Position numbers and translations under genes: made by a program | In this document: positions 8,179 to 16,832 of the stretch, piece by piece | How positions within the stretch are numbered: position 1 is the first letter of the stretch | How the letters are laid out: the number at the start of each line of letters is the position of its first letter | The notes under the pieces: generated by a model | What the model saw: the letters and a program-made list of their open reading frames with translations, nothing else | Databases searched by the model: none | What the model was told of the DNA's origin: nothing | Source of the DNA: Desulfobacteraceae bacterium | GTDB lineage: Bacteria; Desulfobacterota; Desulfobacteria; Desulfobacterales; Desulfosarcinaceae | Reading direction: 5' to 3' | DNA: 64,000 nt | NCBI GenBank assembly: GCA_003599575.1 | Contig: QZKV01000083.1 | Span: 62,001 to 126,000 of the forward strand

Positions 8179-9156
8179 ATGTCTTTAGCGAAGGTCTTCG
8201 ATCAGTATCCGGATCGACGTTACATCATGTTCGGCGGCAAGGGGGGCTTGGGAAAAACCACCTTTTCCGCGGCAACGGCCTATTACCTGGCCAAGCAGGG
8301 GAAAAAAGTCCTGGTGTTTTCCGTGGATCCCCAGGCTTCACTAAGCGACATATTCAAGCAGGACATCTTTGGAAAGGGCCCCACGGAGATCATGCCCAAT
8401 CTATACGCCCAGGAGATCGACGCAGACCGCCGCGTCAAGGAGTACCAGGGCGAGATCCGTCAAAAAATTCTGGATATGTACGGGATGGAGAAGATTCCCG
8501 AGGAGATCGAAAGCTACATCCAGGCCGCTGCCGCGGAACCGGCCATGGAGGAGAGCGCGATCTTCGACGAAGTGGTGGACATCGTCGTCAAAGGCGGCTA
8601 CGATTACTACATCTATGATCTGGTGCCGCTGGGTCACGCCCTGTACTACCTCAGCATGGCCTCGGTATACGACGCCTGGATAGACAAGATCACCAATCTG
8701 CGCCAGCAGATGCGCGAATACGACCAGGTCGCGGCCACGATCCGCCGCGACAAGGAGATCGATGAGGATGCCATCTTAAACGAACTACTCTACATCAAGG
8801 AGCGGATCAACAAATCTTCCAGCATTCTCACGGATAAGAAGAAAACGGCTTTCTTTTTCGTGGTGACGGCCGAGCAGATGGTGATCACGGATACCCTCAA
8901 GGCGGCCGACCTGTTCGCCAAGTTCGACGTCCCGCTTTCCGGCTATATTGTCAACCGGGTGCTGCCCGACGAACTCAAGACTCAAAAAATCCCCGAATAC
9001 CTGAAGAATCGTTTGAATATGCAGGACCGTTACCTGGAAGTCATCGACACCACCTTCAAAGGGCAGATTTTGGCCAAGGTCCCGGAAATGGAGCGCGATG
9101 TGACCGGGCTGCCCATGATCGAAAAAGTGGCTCTAAACATGTTCGAATCGCGCTAG
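8179..9156 (+). CDS. ArsA/Get3-like ATPase, first of tandem pair (degenerate switch II)
   Basis: A 325-residue soluble deviant P-loop ATPase of the ArsA/Get3 (SIMIBI) class. The P-loop GGKGGLGKTT is at residues 19-28 with the signature lysine K21. Switch I is SVDPQAS with the catalytic Asp retained (D50). Switch II, normally DTAPTGHTLR, reads DLVPLGHALY from D147, so the T-A and second T positions are changed. It has no cysteines where arsenite- or zinc-binding ones would be, so arsenite export is unlikely. Only 12 bp separate it from a second homologue, suggesting a heterodimer. Client unknown. Confidence 0.88.
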   Translation: MSLAKVFDQYPDRRYIMFGGKGGLGKTTFSAATAYYLAKQGKKVLVFSVDPQASLSDIFKQDIFGKGPTEIMPNLYAQEIDADRRVKEYQGEIRQKILDMYGMEKIPEEIESYIQAAAAEPAMEESAIFDEVVDIVVKGGYDYYIYDLVPLGHALYYLSMASVYDAWIDKITNLRQQMREYDQVAATIRRDKEIDEDAILNELLYIKERINKSSSILTDKKKTAFFFVVTAEQMVITDTLKAADLFAKFDVPLSGYIVNRVLPDELKTQKIPEYLKNRLNMQDRYLEVIDTTFKGQILAKVPEMERDVTGLPMIEKVALNMFESR

Positions 9157-9168
9157 CAGGAGGGGACG

Positions 9169-10152
9169 ATGAATCAGATCACCATCAGTATCACCCGTTT
9201 CATGCAGGACCACCCGAAGCTCAAATATATCTTCTTCGGCGGGAAAGGCGGCGTCGGCAAAACAGTCATGGCAGGGGCCGCCGCGCTCTGGGCGGCCAAG
9301 CAGGGCAAACGGACCCTGCTGGCCTCCACGAACCCGGTCCATAGTCTCTCCAACCTCCTGGAGAAGGATGTCTTCGGAAAAACGGCCATGGTGTGCGACG
9401 AAAAGAATTGCTTTGCCTTCGAAATCGACACGAAAGACACCATCGAACGGTCCAAACAGGAGATTCGCGAGAAGATCAACTGGTTTCTCAAATTTGCGGA
9501 TATCACCACCCAGGCCGAAGGATTTATCGAATCCGCCACCATGAACCCCGCCTTCGAGGAGTCGGCCATGTTCGAGAACATGACCGACCTGATGTTCAGG
9601 GACGAATACGATTTCTATGTCTTCGATACGGCCCCCACGGCCAACGCCCGCCGGCTTCTGGGCATGTCCAAGGTATATTCGTTGTGGGTGGACAAAATGC
9701 TCAAGAGCCGGGAAGAGGCCAAATCCCTGCGGGAGCTTCTCTCCTTCTCCAAAAAAAAGGAAGCCGATCCGCTGATGGATTACCTTTTGGGTTTCAAGGA
9801 CCGCATGGCCAAGGCCAAGGATCTGCTCACGGACGAGGCCCTCACGGCCTTCTTTTTCGTGACTTTGCCGGAGAGCCTGCCCATCGCCGTGATCACCCGT
9901 TTCATCAATTGGTTCCATGAATTCGGAATCCCTGTGGGAGGGGTGATCGTAAACGGCGTCATTCAGAAAGATCAGGTCGCCCAGGATGCAGCGGATTTCG
10001 TCCTCAACCGGGTCAGCATGCAGCAGGAGCACATGCAGGCGATCTGGGATATCTTCGGCGACCGGGTCCGGGCGGTACTGCCGCTGTTCGAAACCGAAGT
10101 CAAGGGCACCGCCATGCTGAACCGGCTTATGGGCGAGCTGTTCGCTCATTGA
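9169..10152 (+). CDS. ArsA/Get3-like ATPase, second of tandem pair (switch I Asp to Asn)
   Basis: A 327-residue homologue of the preceding protein. The P-loop is GGKGGVGKTV (residues 24-33). Switch II starts canonically, DTAPT (from D153), then reads ANARRLL instead of GHTLRLL. Switch I reads STNPVHS: the Asp that polarises the attacking water in Get3/ArsA is Asn here (N55). The pattern is thus complementary to the first ATPase. The C-terminal motif PLFETEVKG resembles the conserved P-x6-EV-x-G region of the family. CDEKNC is the only cysteine pair. AGGAGG precedes the ATG. It is the last gene of the cstA-side cluster. Confidence 0.88.
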   Translation: MNQITISITRFMQDHPKLKYIFFGGKGGVGKTVMAGAAALWAAKQGKRTLLASTNPVHSLSNLLEKDVFGKTAMVCDEKNCFAFEIDTKDTIERSKQEIREKINWFLKFADITTQAEGFIESATMNPAFEESAMFENMTDLMFRDEYDFYVFDTAPTANARRLLGMSKVYSLWVDKMLKSREEAKSLRELLSFSKKKEADPLMDYLLGFKDRMAKAKDLLTDEALTAFFFVTLPESLPIAVITRFINWFHEFGIPVGGVIVNGVIQKDQVAQDAADFVLNRVSMQQEHMQAIWDIFGDRVRAVLPLFETEVKGTAMLNRLMGELFAH

Positions 10153-10395
10153 TTTTTCTTCGGCGCGCCCTTCTTCTCTACGGATGAAAATGCATAGCAT
10201 TCACCATCTTGATTTCGAGCATGCCTACGAGTTCGATTTTTGAGAGATCCATTGGCGGGCTTTGCGGCTTTGCCGGAAAATATATGAAATCGCATGAATT
10301 CGCCAAGCTCACGAAGGTTTGCCCCGGCGCACTTTTCAAAAGTGGCTGGTTGAACGTCGGTCGAAACGAAATCGGAAGATCTGCGCGAACGGTTC
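10153..10395. other. Convergent intergenic region, nothing recognised
   Basis: Lies between the 3' ends of the second ArsA-like gene and the SLC13 gene. I find no strong hairpin plus T-tract, no RNA gene and no coding sequence with a ribosome-binding site. Confidence 0.4.
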
Positions 10396-12201
10396 TTACG
10401 ACCAAATCGCCAAAGACATTAAGATGACGATCAGCGCAACAAGTATGGTAAGCGGCAAGCCCACCTTGGTGAAATCCGCAAACTGGTAACGTCCCGGCCC
10501 GTATACCATCAAATTGCCGTGGTGCCCGATGGGTGTAAGGAATGATGTTACGGCCGACATGGCCACTGTGACGACATATGGTTCAGGGGCTTGCCCGAGC
10601 ACCTGAGCCAGCGCAGCGGCCACGGGAGCAAACAGTGCGGTGGTAGCGGCATCCGACATAAACTGCGTTATCACAGCGACAATTGCAAAGATGAGCAGCA
10701 ATATGGCGATCGGACTCCAACCACCGACCGCTCGTTGGAGCCATTCCGCCAGCAGAACGGCGGTCCCGGTTTTTTGGATGGCCAACCCGAGGGGAATGGC
10801 GCCTGCAATGAATACATAAATCTTTGCATCCACGGCCCGGTAGGCCTGGCGGGGCGTGATGCAGCCGAAAAGCACCATGGCCGCAGCGCCGGCCAGCATG
10901 ACGATCTCCAGGCTCAATATATTAAGCCCCGCAGCAACAATGGTTGCAAGCATTATCGCTCCCGCCAGCCGGGCTTTCCTGCGCAGTGAGACTTCGCCAT
11001 GGAAGGGCACCATCAGAAGGAAGGCCGGATCATTCGAGACGCGGGAGAGCGATTCATGATCTCCCTGCAGGACCAGCACATCGCCGGCCTCGATCTTTAT
11101 GCCGGCCATCTCCTGGCACAGCAGGCCTCCTCTGCGCCAAAGACCTACGACGACGGCGCCGTAGCGGCTTTTAAAATCAACGTCCTGCAAAGATCGGTGG
11201 ATGAGGTCCGACTGCGGTGCAACCACAACCTGCACCAGCTCCCGGGATGGATCCTCTTCATCGGCTTTGCGGTTATTCGTGTAGAGTCCGAACCTTTCCA
11301 AGGGATGCAGTTCGATTCCCTTCTCCCGCCTGAATGCCATCATGTCCTCGGGCGGCGCGTGGACCCAAAGCACATCGCCTTCCTTTAGCCGCGCTCCGCC
11401 TAAAGGATTGCATTCTCCTTTACCGTCGCGCATCCATCCGACGGTCGAAAAGCGATAATGGCCTTTTGCCGCCACCTCGTCTATGGTCTTGCCTATGAAT
11501 GAAGAATTGGCAAGCAGCTTCACTTCGGTGAAATAGGAGTCCAGCCGGTAGAAATTCGAAAAATCCCTGCCGCCATCGCGCGCAGGGAGCAGAAAACGTC
11601 CCAGCGCCAGCATGAACAATGTACCCGCAAGAGACAGCGTAATACCAATGGGTGTGATAGAAAATATTCCCAGGGCGGGACGCTGGTACTGCTGCAGCAC
11701 ATTGCTGGCGATCAAAAATGAAGGGGCTCCGATGATTGTTATCGTCGTGCCGAGCGAGGCAGCAAACGAGAGCGGTATGAGCATCTTTGATGCCGGAACC
11801 CCCCGCTCCTGGCAAAGGGTGAGAACGACCGGCAGCATGAGCGCCGTCGTAGCTACGTGATGGGTAAATGCGGAGAGAAAAGCCACCGAAAGCATTATTA
11901 TGGCCAGCATCCTGCCGTAACTTTCTCCGGCGAATTTTTCGATCCAAGCGCCGATCGCATCCGACAGACCGGTTCTCTGAAATGCGCCGCTTAAAACAAA
12001 AATACTCACCAAAATGATGGCCGGTTCGCTGCCGAATCCCGAAAGCGCCTCCGAGGGGCTCAATACGCCCGCTGTGGCAAGCGCAAGAATGATCAGGACA
12101 GCCACTATATCGTTCCGGAGCCACTCCGTGAGAAGAAGCCAGAAGGCCGCCAAAAGAATCACCACGAAGCTGATCTGGTGTATGTTCAAAGACAAGGGCA
12201 C
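10396..12201 (-). CDS. SLC13-family permease with central TrkA-C (RCK) domains
   Basis: A 601-residue inner-membrane carrier. Two blocks of hydrophobic helices (about residues 8-205 and 410-600) flank a soluble middle with two RCK/TrkA-C repeats (TEVKLLANSSFIGKTIDEVA... and VQVVVAPQSDLIHRSL..., each ending in a GDVL-type strand). The repeated SLC13 re-entrant signatures are visible (TTALMLPVV, SDAATTALFAPV). Family members co-transport sulfate, dicarboxylates or similar anions with Na+; the substrate is not readable. The start is GTG at 12201, with GGAGG 9 bp upstream; an in-frame TGA lies immediately above, so no longer form is possible. Confidence 0.85.
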   Translation of the reverse strand: MPLSLNIHQISFVVILLAAFWLLLTEWLRNDIVAVLIILALATAGVLSPSEALSGFGSEPAIILVSIFVLSGAFQRTGLSDAIGAWIEKFAGESYGRMLAIIMLSVAFLSAFTHHVATTALMLPVVLTLCQERGVPASKMLIPLSFAASLGTTITIIGAPSFLIASNVLQQYQRPALGIFSITPIGITLSLAGTLFMLALGRFLLPARDGGRDFSNFYRLDSYFTEVKLLANSSFIGKTIDEVAAKGHYRFSTVGWMRDGKGECNPLGGARLKEGDVLWVHAPPEDMMAFRREKGIELHPLERFGLYTNNRKADEEDPSRELVQVVVAPQSDLIHRSLQDVDFKSRYGAVVVGLWRRGGLLCQEMAGIKIEAGDVLVLQGDHESLSRVSNDPAFLLMVPFHGEVSLRRKARLAGAIMLATIVAAGLNILSLEIVMLAGAAAMVLFGCITPRQAYRAVDAKIYVFIAGAIPLGLAIQKTGTAVLLAEWLQRAVGGWSPIAILLLIFAIVAVITQFMSDAATTALFAPVAAALAQVLGQAPEPYVVTVAMSAVTSFLTPIGHHGNLMVYGPGRYQFADFTKVGLPLTILVALIVILMSLAIWS

Positions 12202-12649
12202 AAGTCATTTCCTCCCGATGCAAGTTTTCCCGGCCCCTCTTTCTGCCCGCCTCGGTTCCCATTGTTTTCAAGAGAGGAACAAATTAAAGAATAATGCCGC
12301 GTCGCTTCTCGACAAGCTAGTGGGACGGCCGCTCGCCTCCCCGGAGTCCGATAAGGAAAAGCCCGGCCTAAAAATCATCTCCTCGCCCTCCCGGCGAATC
12401 TATACCGGTTCTGAATTGCGTTAGACCAAACCGTGAATGAAAACCGGATCGGCTGATCGCGGTGATCATTGCGAGATGTTCATAGCTCATCGTCACCTGC
12501 GCAGGTCTATGCAGGGCGAATATTATAAGGGACAACAACGGTAAGCAGGTACCCCTCTCAGGGAAATGGGGTTCATTGCCCATCCGGGGTTGGATGCGGT
12601 CTTTGACATTTTCCCGATTGCATTGTTCGCCGGGTTTGGACGCGCTCTC
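12202..12649. other. Intergenic region, no gene seen
   Basis: 450 bp between the end of the ACIII-operon small gene and the SLC13 start, both on the minus strand. It contains the SLC13 ribosome-binding site at its lower end. Short open frames here lack ribosome-binding sites and recognisable motifs. I see no clear terminator. Confidence 0.4.
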
Positions 12650-12952
12650 TTATATGTCGACCCTGGCCAGATCGGTGAGGTCTTTCTCGCGCAGGGCTCT
12701 TCGCTTCCAACTCTGCAGGGAAGGCAAAATATGCGGCAGGAGGCGCATGGTGTAGTATGGAGGAATAATGGGCAGCCCGATCAGGTCACCGAAGGCGATG
12801 AGCATGAAAAGATGCTCCAGATCTCCCCGGGCATGCCGTGTTTCAACGCCCAATTCGTAGGCCGTCATGCCGTAGAAGAACTGTCCGATGGCCTTGCGAA
12901 ATGTTGCCCATCGGATACGCGGCCCCTCGCGTTTATGCTTCCCTCTTTCCAT
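12650..12952 (-). CDS. Small protein, paralogue of the cstA-arsA one, at end of ACIII operon
   Basis: 100 residues. It shares with the 7750-8028 protein the core HLFMLIAFGDLIGLPIIPPYY, RLLPHILPS and WKRRALREKDLTD, and has a basic N-terminus (MERGKHKREG). The start at 12952 follows GGAGGGAA directly; a longer open frame above it overlaps the cytochrome gene in another frame and is rejected. It is 67 bp downstream of the last cytochrome gene and very probably co-transcribed with the ACIII/cbb3 operon. Function unknown; the position suggests assembly or membrane targeting of that complex (inference). Confidence 0.8.
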   Translation of the reverse strand: MERGKHKREGPRIRWATFRKAIGQFFYGMTAYELGVETRHARGDLEHLFMLIAFGDLIGLPIIPPYYTMRLLPHILPSLQSWKRRALREKDLTDLARVDI

Positions 12953-13019
12953 TTCCCTCCAGAGGTGTTCCCGGCGTATCTTCCAAAAGGTATGTTTAAA
13001 GCGGATCGGATCGCGCCGC

Positions 13020-13538
13020 CTATCGGCGGACGCCGAGCGATTTGACAAAACCGACGATGCGCCAGCGGTCGTCCACGGCAATGGTGGTGGCCAGAGCGGG
13101 TTGGCGGCCGCCGGGGATGCCGTAGCTGATTTCATGGAAAATGCGGCCGTCGGGCAGATTCTGGACACGCGCGCTGCGCAGGTCGCCCGGCTTGGGGGCG
13201 AAGCTTTGCCCGACCGTGCCGTAACCGTCATGCCTGGTGCCGTGACATTGAATGCAGTAGTAGGCATAAGCCTGTCTGCCGCGCGCGATGGTTTGCGGAT
13301 CGGCCAGTTCGAACGGCGCCGCCAGGCTATCGGGGTCGGCCGTGCGCAGCAAGACTTCACCATTGGCCGAGGGGACGCTCAGGCCCGCGGACACCGGTAT
13401 GGGTTGTTCATGGGGCTTGACGGCCGGGGTCTCCCACATGCGGCCCGCCTGGAGGACGCCGTCATAAAGGTTGATGACGCCAATTCCGATCAGTGCAACC
13501 AATACCACGAAGAATACCGCGCATACGATTCGTATCAT
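13020..13538 (-). CDS. actE: Monoheme cytochrome c subunit (ActE-like)
   Basis: 172 residues. The N-terminal membrane anchor (IRIVCAVFFVVLVALIGIG) is followed by a periplasmic cytochrome c domain with one heme site, CIQCHG, and a later His/Met-containing region (IFHEISYGIPGG). It resembles the ActE monoheme cytochrome that carries electrons from alternative complex III to the oxidase. The start at 13538 has AGGGGGA upstream and lies 1 bp after the stop of the preceding gene. The ActE name rests on the operon context. Confidence 0.8.
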   Translation of the reverse strand: MIRIVCAVFFVVLVALIGIGVINLYDGVLQAGRMWETPAVKPHEQPIPVSAGLSVPSANGEVLLRTADPDSLAAPFELADPQTIARGRQAYAYYCIQCHGTRHDGYGTVGQSFAPKPGDLRSARVQNLPDGRIFHEISYGIPGGRQPALATTIAVDDRWRIVGFVKSLGVRR

Positions 13539-13539
13539 A

Positions 13540-13767
13540 TTATTCCCCCTGGGCGCCCAGGACATGCTGGGGGTGGGGCAATGGCCGATAGGTGGCGTAG
13601 GGCGACGAGGCCGGTACGTCCGCCACCGGCCGGTAGCTCCAGGTCGGCTGGCCCATATCGGAGACCACGAAAAAGGCGAAAAACCCCTTGAACAGGATAA
13701 TGCCGACCATGAAGGCCAGCCACAGCCATGTTCGTCTTGAGGATTGAAAATGTTTGACGTCTTCCAT
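13540..13767 (-). CDS. Small membrane protein of ACIII/cbb3 operon
   Basis: 75 residues: one transmembrane helix (about residues 13-35, TWLWLAFMVGIILFKGFFAFFVV), then a Pro/Tyr-rich periplasmic tail (GQPTWSYRPVADVPASSPYA). No known domain recognised. It is packed between two other subunit genes with 1-bp gaps, so it is probably an accessory subunit of the oxidase or of ACIII. Confidence 0.75.
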   Translation of the reverse strand: MEDVKHFQSSRRTWLWLAFMVGIILFKGFFAFFVVSDMGQPTWSYRPVADVPASSPYATYRPLPHPQHVLGAQGE

Positions 13768-13768
13768 G

Positions 13769-14044
13769 TTAAATTTTCACTCCCAAAAGCCCGTGCATCA
13801 AAATATAAAAAAAGCCCCAGATCACAGTGCCGGCGATGATCAGCGTCATGATCAGGGGAAAAGGCGCGTCGCGGTCCTGGATCTCTTCGGGAAAGCGGCC
13901 GATGATCTCGTTTTTACGCCTTTCGGAATGCTCGTCACGGAAATGCGCAAACGCCAAGCCCACGCCGAAGACGAGCAGAAACAGCAGTCCGACGAAGATG
14001 TAGGCCATGACGTGCTGAAAATTGAGAAGATCGAAGAATCTCAT
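13769..14044 (-). CDS. CcoP-N-like small membrane subunit without heme
   Basis: 91 residues with two transmembrane helices. Between them lies EEIQDRDAPFPLIMTLIIAG, which resembles the helix entry of the CcoP N-terminal anchor (an Asn/Asp-Pro motif before the second helix). There is no CxxCH, so the heme part of CcoP is not here; a CcoP-like heme domain is instead fused to CcoO. The start at 14044 follows TGAGGT; a longer form from 14080 is less likely. Confidence 0.7.
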   Translation of the reverse strand: MRFFDLLNFQHVMAYIFVGLLFLLVFGVGLAFAHFRDEHSERRKNEIIGRFPEEIQDRDAPFPLIMTLIIAGTVIWGFFYILMHGLLGVKI

Positions 14045-14086
14045 TCTGACCTCAGGTTTGGGGAAAAAAATTAAACCCAACGCACC

Positions 14087-14347
14087 TCAGCTAAAGTATA
14101 GCGCATATATCACCAGCCCCGCACTGGCCGCCAAACCGGCGGCGGCCATCAGGAACAATGCATATACTTCACACCGCTTGAAAGACGACAAGCGCGCGGG
14201 CACGGCTTGGCCTGTTTCATCGCGCAAAGGCAGATAGCGTGCGCGCTCCTGATCCTGAAACTGGCCGTTTTTGAGTGCCCAGTAGAACAGAATCAGGCTG
14301 ATGGTCAGGCCGATCATGATGTAAGCTGCAAAATAAGGAAAATACAT
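14087..14347 (-). CDS. CcoS/CcoQ-like small membrane protein
   Basis: 86 residues. The helix YFAAYIMIGLTISLILFYWA is followed by LKNGQFQDQERARYLPLRDE, which resembles the CcoS/FixS pattern (helix, W-A-x-K-x-G-Q-F-D-D, then an acidic segment). A second helix closes the protein. In characterised oxidases CcoS-type proteins help to insert copper or heme. The start at 14347 follows AAAAGGTAG. It lies directly after the fused CcoO/CcoP gene. Confidence 0.7.
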   Translation of the reverse strand: MYFPYFAAYIMIGLTISLILFYWALKNGQFQDQERARYLPLRDETGQAVPARLSSFKRCEVYALFLMAAAGLAASAGLVIYALYFS

Positions 14348-14478
14348 GGGACTACCTTTTTTAAGTTCCGGTGAATGCCTGTCGCGATCGAGCTTTGAAC
14401 CGGAACACCCCAATCTTTCCGATTCCGGTACCGACCTCGACCTCATCCTTCATCCTTCATCCTTTCGCCTTCATCCTT

Positions 14479-15420
14479 CTACCGCGGCGGTTCATAAGCG
14501 GCATCGATGCCGCGCGGATCACTGTTGGCATCGCTCTGGTCGATGAAGTAAACCGCGACGAAATTGCCCACATCCCAGATCTTTTCCGATTCCAGTTCGC
14601 GCTTGAAATATGGCATGGCGGTGCCGGTGATGCCGTTCATGATCTGGTAGTACAGGATGCCGCCGCTGATCGCGCGGTTCTTCAGAATCGTGAAATTGAG
14701 CGGCGGGGGGTAGATCCAGGGCTGGGCAGGGCCCATGCCGTCGCCCACCGGTCCATGGCACCCCAGGCAGAAATCCTGATAGATTTTGTGGCCGCGGGCC
14801 AAGCCGGCCTCGGTGGTCGGATAGGGGTTGGGCAGATCGCGCCACCCCTGGGGGATGTTTTCAGTCAGCCAGCGTACGTTTGCATCCGGCCCGGCCTCAT
14901 AGGCCTTGATGGCTTGGGCTTTCCAATGGGCCTGGCGCGCAACCCGATGGTCCGCATCCTTGAGGCCCAGTCCTTGCACATATTGGATCAGCCGTTTCAG
15001 ATTCTCTTCACCCAGAAATTGGAAGGCCGGCATGATCGACAAAGGCCGGGTGAACCGCGGATTGACAAAATGGGCCTGGTGCCAGTCGTCCGGATGCTCT
15101 CCGCCTTGCTGGGACAGGTCCGGACCGGTACGCTGCGATCCGAGCAAAATGGGTTGATCGACAATGTAGTCGCCGGCCTGGGCAATGCGTTCCGCGCCCG
15201 TGTCCCAGTCGATGGCGCGGATCGACTGGGTATGGCAATAGACGCAGCCGTTTGCGATGTACAGACCGCGGCCGCCGGCTTCCGTGGCCGTGCGGGCGCG
15301 GAAGATCTCCGACGGTTCGGTTTTGCTGGTGTGGGCAAAAGGCAGGATCACCACCACAAAAACGACGCTCATCAATATCAATACGCTGCCGACAACGACG
15401 GCCAGGGGTGTCATTTTCAT
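14479..15420 (-). CDS. ccoO: Fused CcoO/CcoP-like diheme cytochrome c subunit of cbb3 oxidase
   Basis: 313 residues. An N-terminal anchor helix is followed by a CcoO-type heme region: GRGLYIANGCVYCHTQSIR, then GSQRTGPDLSQQGG, DDWHQAHFVNPR and SIMPAF. A second domain, in place of a separate CcoP, carries CLGCHGPVGDGMGPA with a later Met ligand region (GTAMPYF). Electrons would pass from ACIII or cytochrome c through these hemes to CcoN. The ATG overlaps the ccoN stop (ATGA). The fusion explains why no separate diheme CcoP is seen. Confidence 0.87.
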   Translation of the reverse strand: MKMTPLAVVVGSVLILMSVVFVVVILPFAHTSKTEPSEIFRARTATEAGGRGLYIANGCVYCHTQSIRAIDWDTGAERIAQAGDYIVDQPILLGSQRTGPDLSQQGGEHPDDWHQAHFVNPRFTRPLSIMPAFQFLGEENLKRLIQYVQGLGLKDADHRVARQAHWKAQAIKAYEAGPDANVRWLTENIPQGWRDLPNPYPTTEAGLARGHKIYQDFCLGCHGPVGDGMGPAQPWIYPPPLNFTILKNRAISGGILYYQIMNGITGTAMPYFKRELESEKIWDVGNFVAVYFIDQSDANSDPRGIDAAYEPPR

Positions 15421-16832
15421 GCGATTTCTCCGCTCCTTGGCAGCAGGGACCGAACGATATTGTACAGCCCCAGCAGGGCCGTGCTGAAGATCAGCAGGCC
15501 CAGGCCGGCCCGCACCACATAATAAACATGCATTTCCGGAAGCACGCGGTAGACCATTTCACCATTGAGCCAGGCATTGCCCTGGATCAACCCGACGATG
15601 GTCAGCACGATGGTGAAGCCCACCACCCCGATCAGGATCATCCAGTACTGGAAATCGGCCAGAAAGCGGCTGTACAAAGGCCTTCCGGTCAGCTTGGGAA
15701 TGACGTAATAGATGCCGCCCAGGGCGATCATACCGGCAAATCCCAGCACGCCGATGTGGGAGTGGGCGATAACCCAGTTGTTGAAATGGGTGACGCGCTG
15801 CACATCGGGCAGGGCCATGAAGGAGCCCTGGATGCTGACGAAGAAATACATGATGGTGCCGGTAAAAACAAACTTGCCGCCGATATCGGCATGGATCTCG
15901 CCCAGCTTGCCTTTGGCCGTGTACCAGATGTTGATCAGGAAGGCCATCACCGGGATCACCATGGCGATGCTGTCCACGATGGCAACTGTCTTCAGCCAGG
16001 TGGGCACCGGCACCTGCAGCAGGTGGTGGGTGCCGATGTGGGTGTACACCACGATCAGGGCCCAGAAGCCGAGCAGGGACAAGGTGTGGCTGTACAGCGG
16101 ATTGCGCGTGACACGCGGTATGACGTAGTAGGCCACGCCGGCCGACAGGGGGGTCAGCAGCAGCCCGAAGATGTTGTGGCCGTAAAACCACAGCAGGATG
16201 GCATCCGGAATGCCGACCAGCGCGCCGCTGTTGGGCCTCCAGATCACATTGCCCAGGGCGTAGGTGCAGGCGGTCAGAATGGCCGCGGCCAGCACGTACC
16301 AGACCGACACATACAGGATCGGCTCGCTGCGCTTTTTGACGGTCATGATGAAGTTGAAAAACACCAGGCCGAAAGCCGCCACCACGGCCACGTCGATGGG
16401 CCAGGCCAGCTCGGCGTACTCGCGGCCCTGGGAGATTCCCATGCTCAGGGTCACCACAAGGGCGACCAGGGCCAGGTTCCAGATCGCGGCCGTGAAAAGC
16501 CCCAGCCGTTCGCTGAACAGCGGTGCGACCAGCAGGCGCGGAATGAAGTAAAAAGCCGCCCCCAGCAATCCTGGTGTGACGAATCCGAAGAGCACCAGGT
16601 TGACATGAATCGGCCGCACCCGGCCGAACACGATCCCGCCGATGTTTTCGGTGATGTCCGGCGCGATCAATTCGGTGGCCCCCAGCAAACCATAAAAGGT
16701 CGCGACGGTCATCCAGAAGGCCGAAGTCAGGCAAAAGGCTTTGGCCGTCGCGTAGGTCAGCCGTTCGGCTTCTTCCGACCGGGCGGGCATTCCGGCTTTC
16801 TCAACTTGTCGGGGTGCTTCCTGTATCAGCAT
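15417..16832 (-). CDS. ccoN: cbb3-type heme-copper oxidase catalytic subunit I
   Basis: A 471-residue, 12-helix inner-membrane protein that reduces oxygen to water. Metal ligands read directly: RPIHVNLVLFG (low-spin heme His), YGHNIFG (CuB His), YTHIGTHHLL (His pair for CuB) and IAHSHIGVLGF (the two axial histidines). This is the cbb3 (C-family) pattern. The start ATG at 16832 has no Shine-Dalgarno sequence because a 9-bp repeat array runs up to it; an alternative ATG is at 16790. It sits between actA and the CcoO/CcoP gene, making an ACIII-oxidase operon. Confidence 0.92.
   Translation of the reverse strand: MLIQEAPRQVEKAGMPARSEEAERLTYATAKAFCLTSAFWMTVATFYGLLGATELIAPDITENIGGIVFGRVRPIHVNLVLFGFVTPGLLGAAFYFIPRLLVAPLFSERLGLFTAAIWNLALVALVVTLSMGISQGREYAELAWPIDVAVVAAFGLVFFNFIMTVKKRSEPILYVSVWYVLAAAILTACTYALGNVIWRPNSGALVGIPDAILLWFYGHNIFGLLLTPLSAGVAYYVIPRVTRNPLYSHTLSLLGFWALIVVYTHIGTHHLLQVPVPTWLKTVAIVDSIAMVIPVMAFLINIWYTAKGKLGEIHADIGGKFVFTGTIMYFFVSIQGSFMALPDVQRVTHFNNWVIAHSHIGVLGFAGMIALGGIYYVIPKLTGRPLYSRFLADFQYWMILIGVVGFTIVLTIVGLIQGNAWLNGEMVYRVLPEMHVYYVVRAGLGLLIFSTALLGLYNIVRSLLPRSGEIA

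Noticed and set aside
8179-10152. Arsenite-resistance function for the ArsA-like pair
   Set aside because: No arsB, arsD or arsR neighbours and no metal-binding cysteine triad.
12953-13363. Longer N-terminus for the small protein ending the ACIII operon
   Set aside because: The upstream part overlaps the ActE-like gene out of frame and is Pro/Arg/Ser-rich, while the ATG at 12952 has GGAGGG directly upstream.
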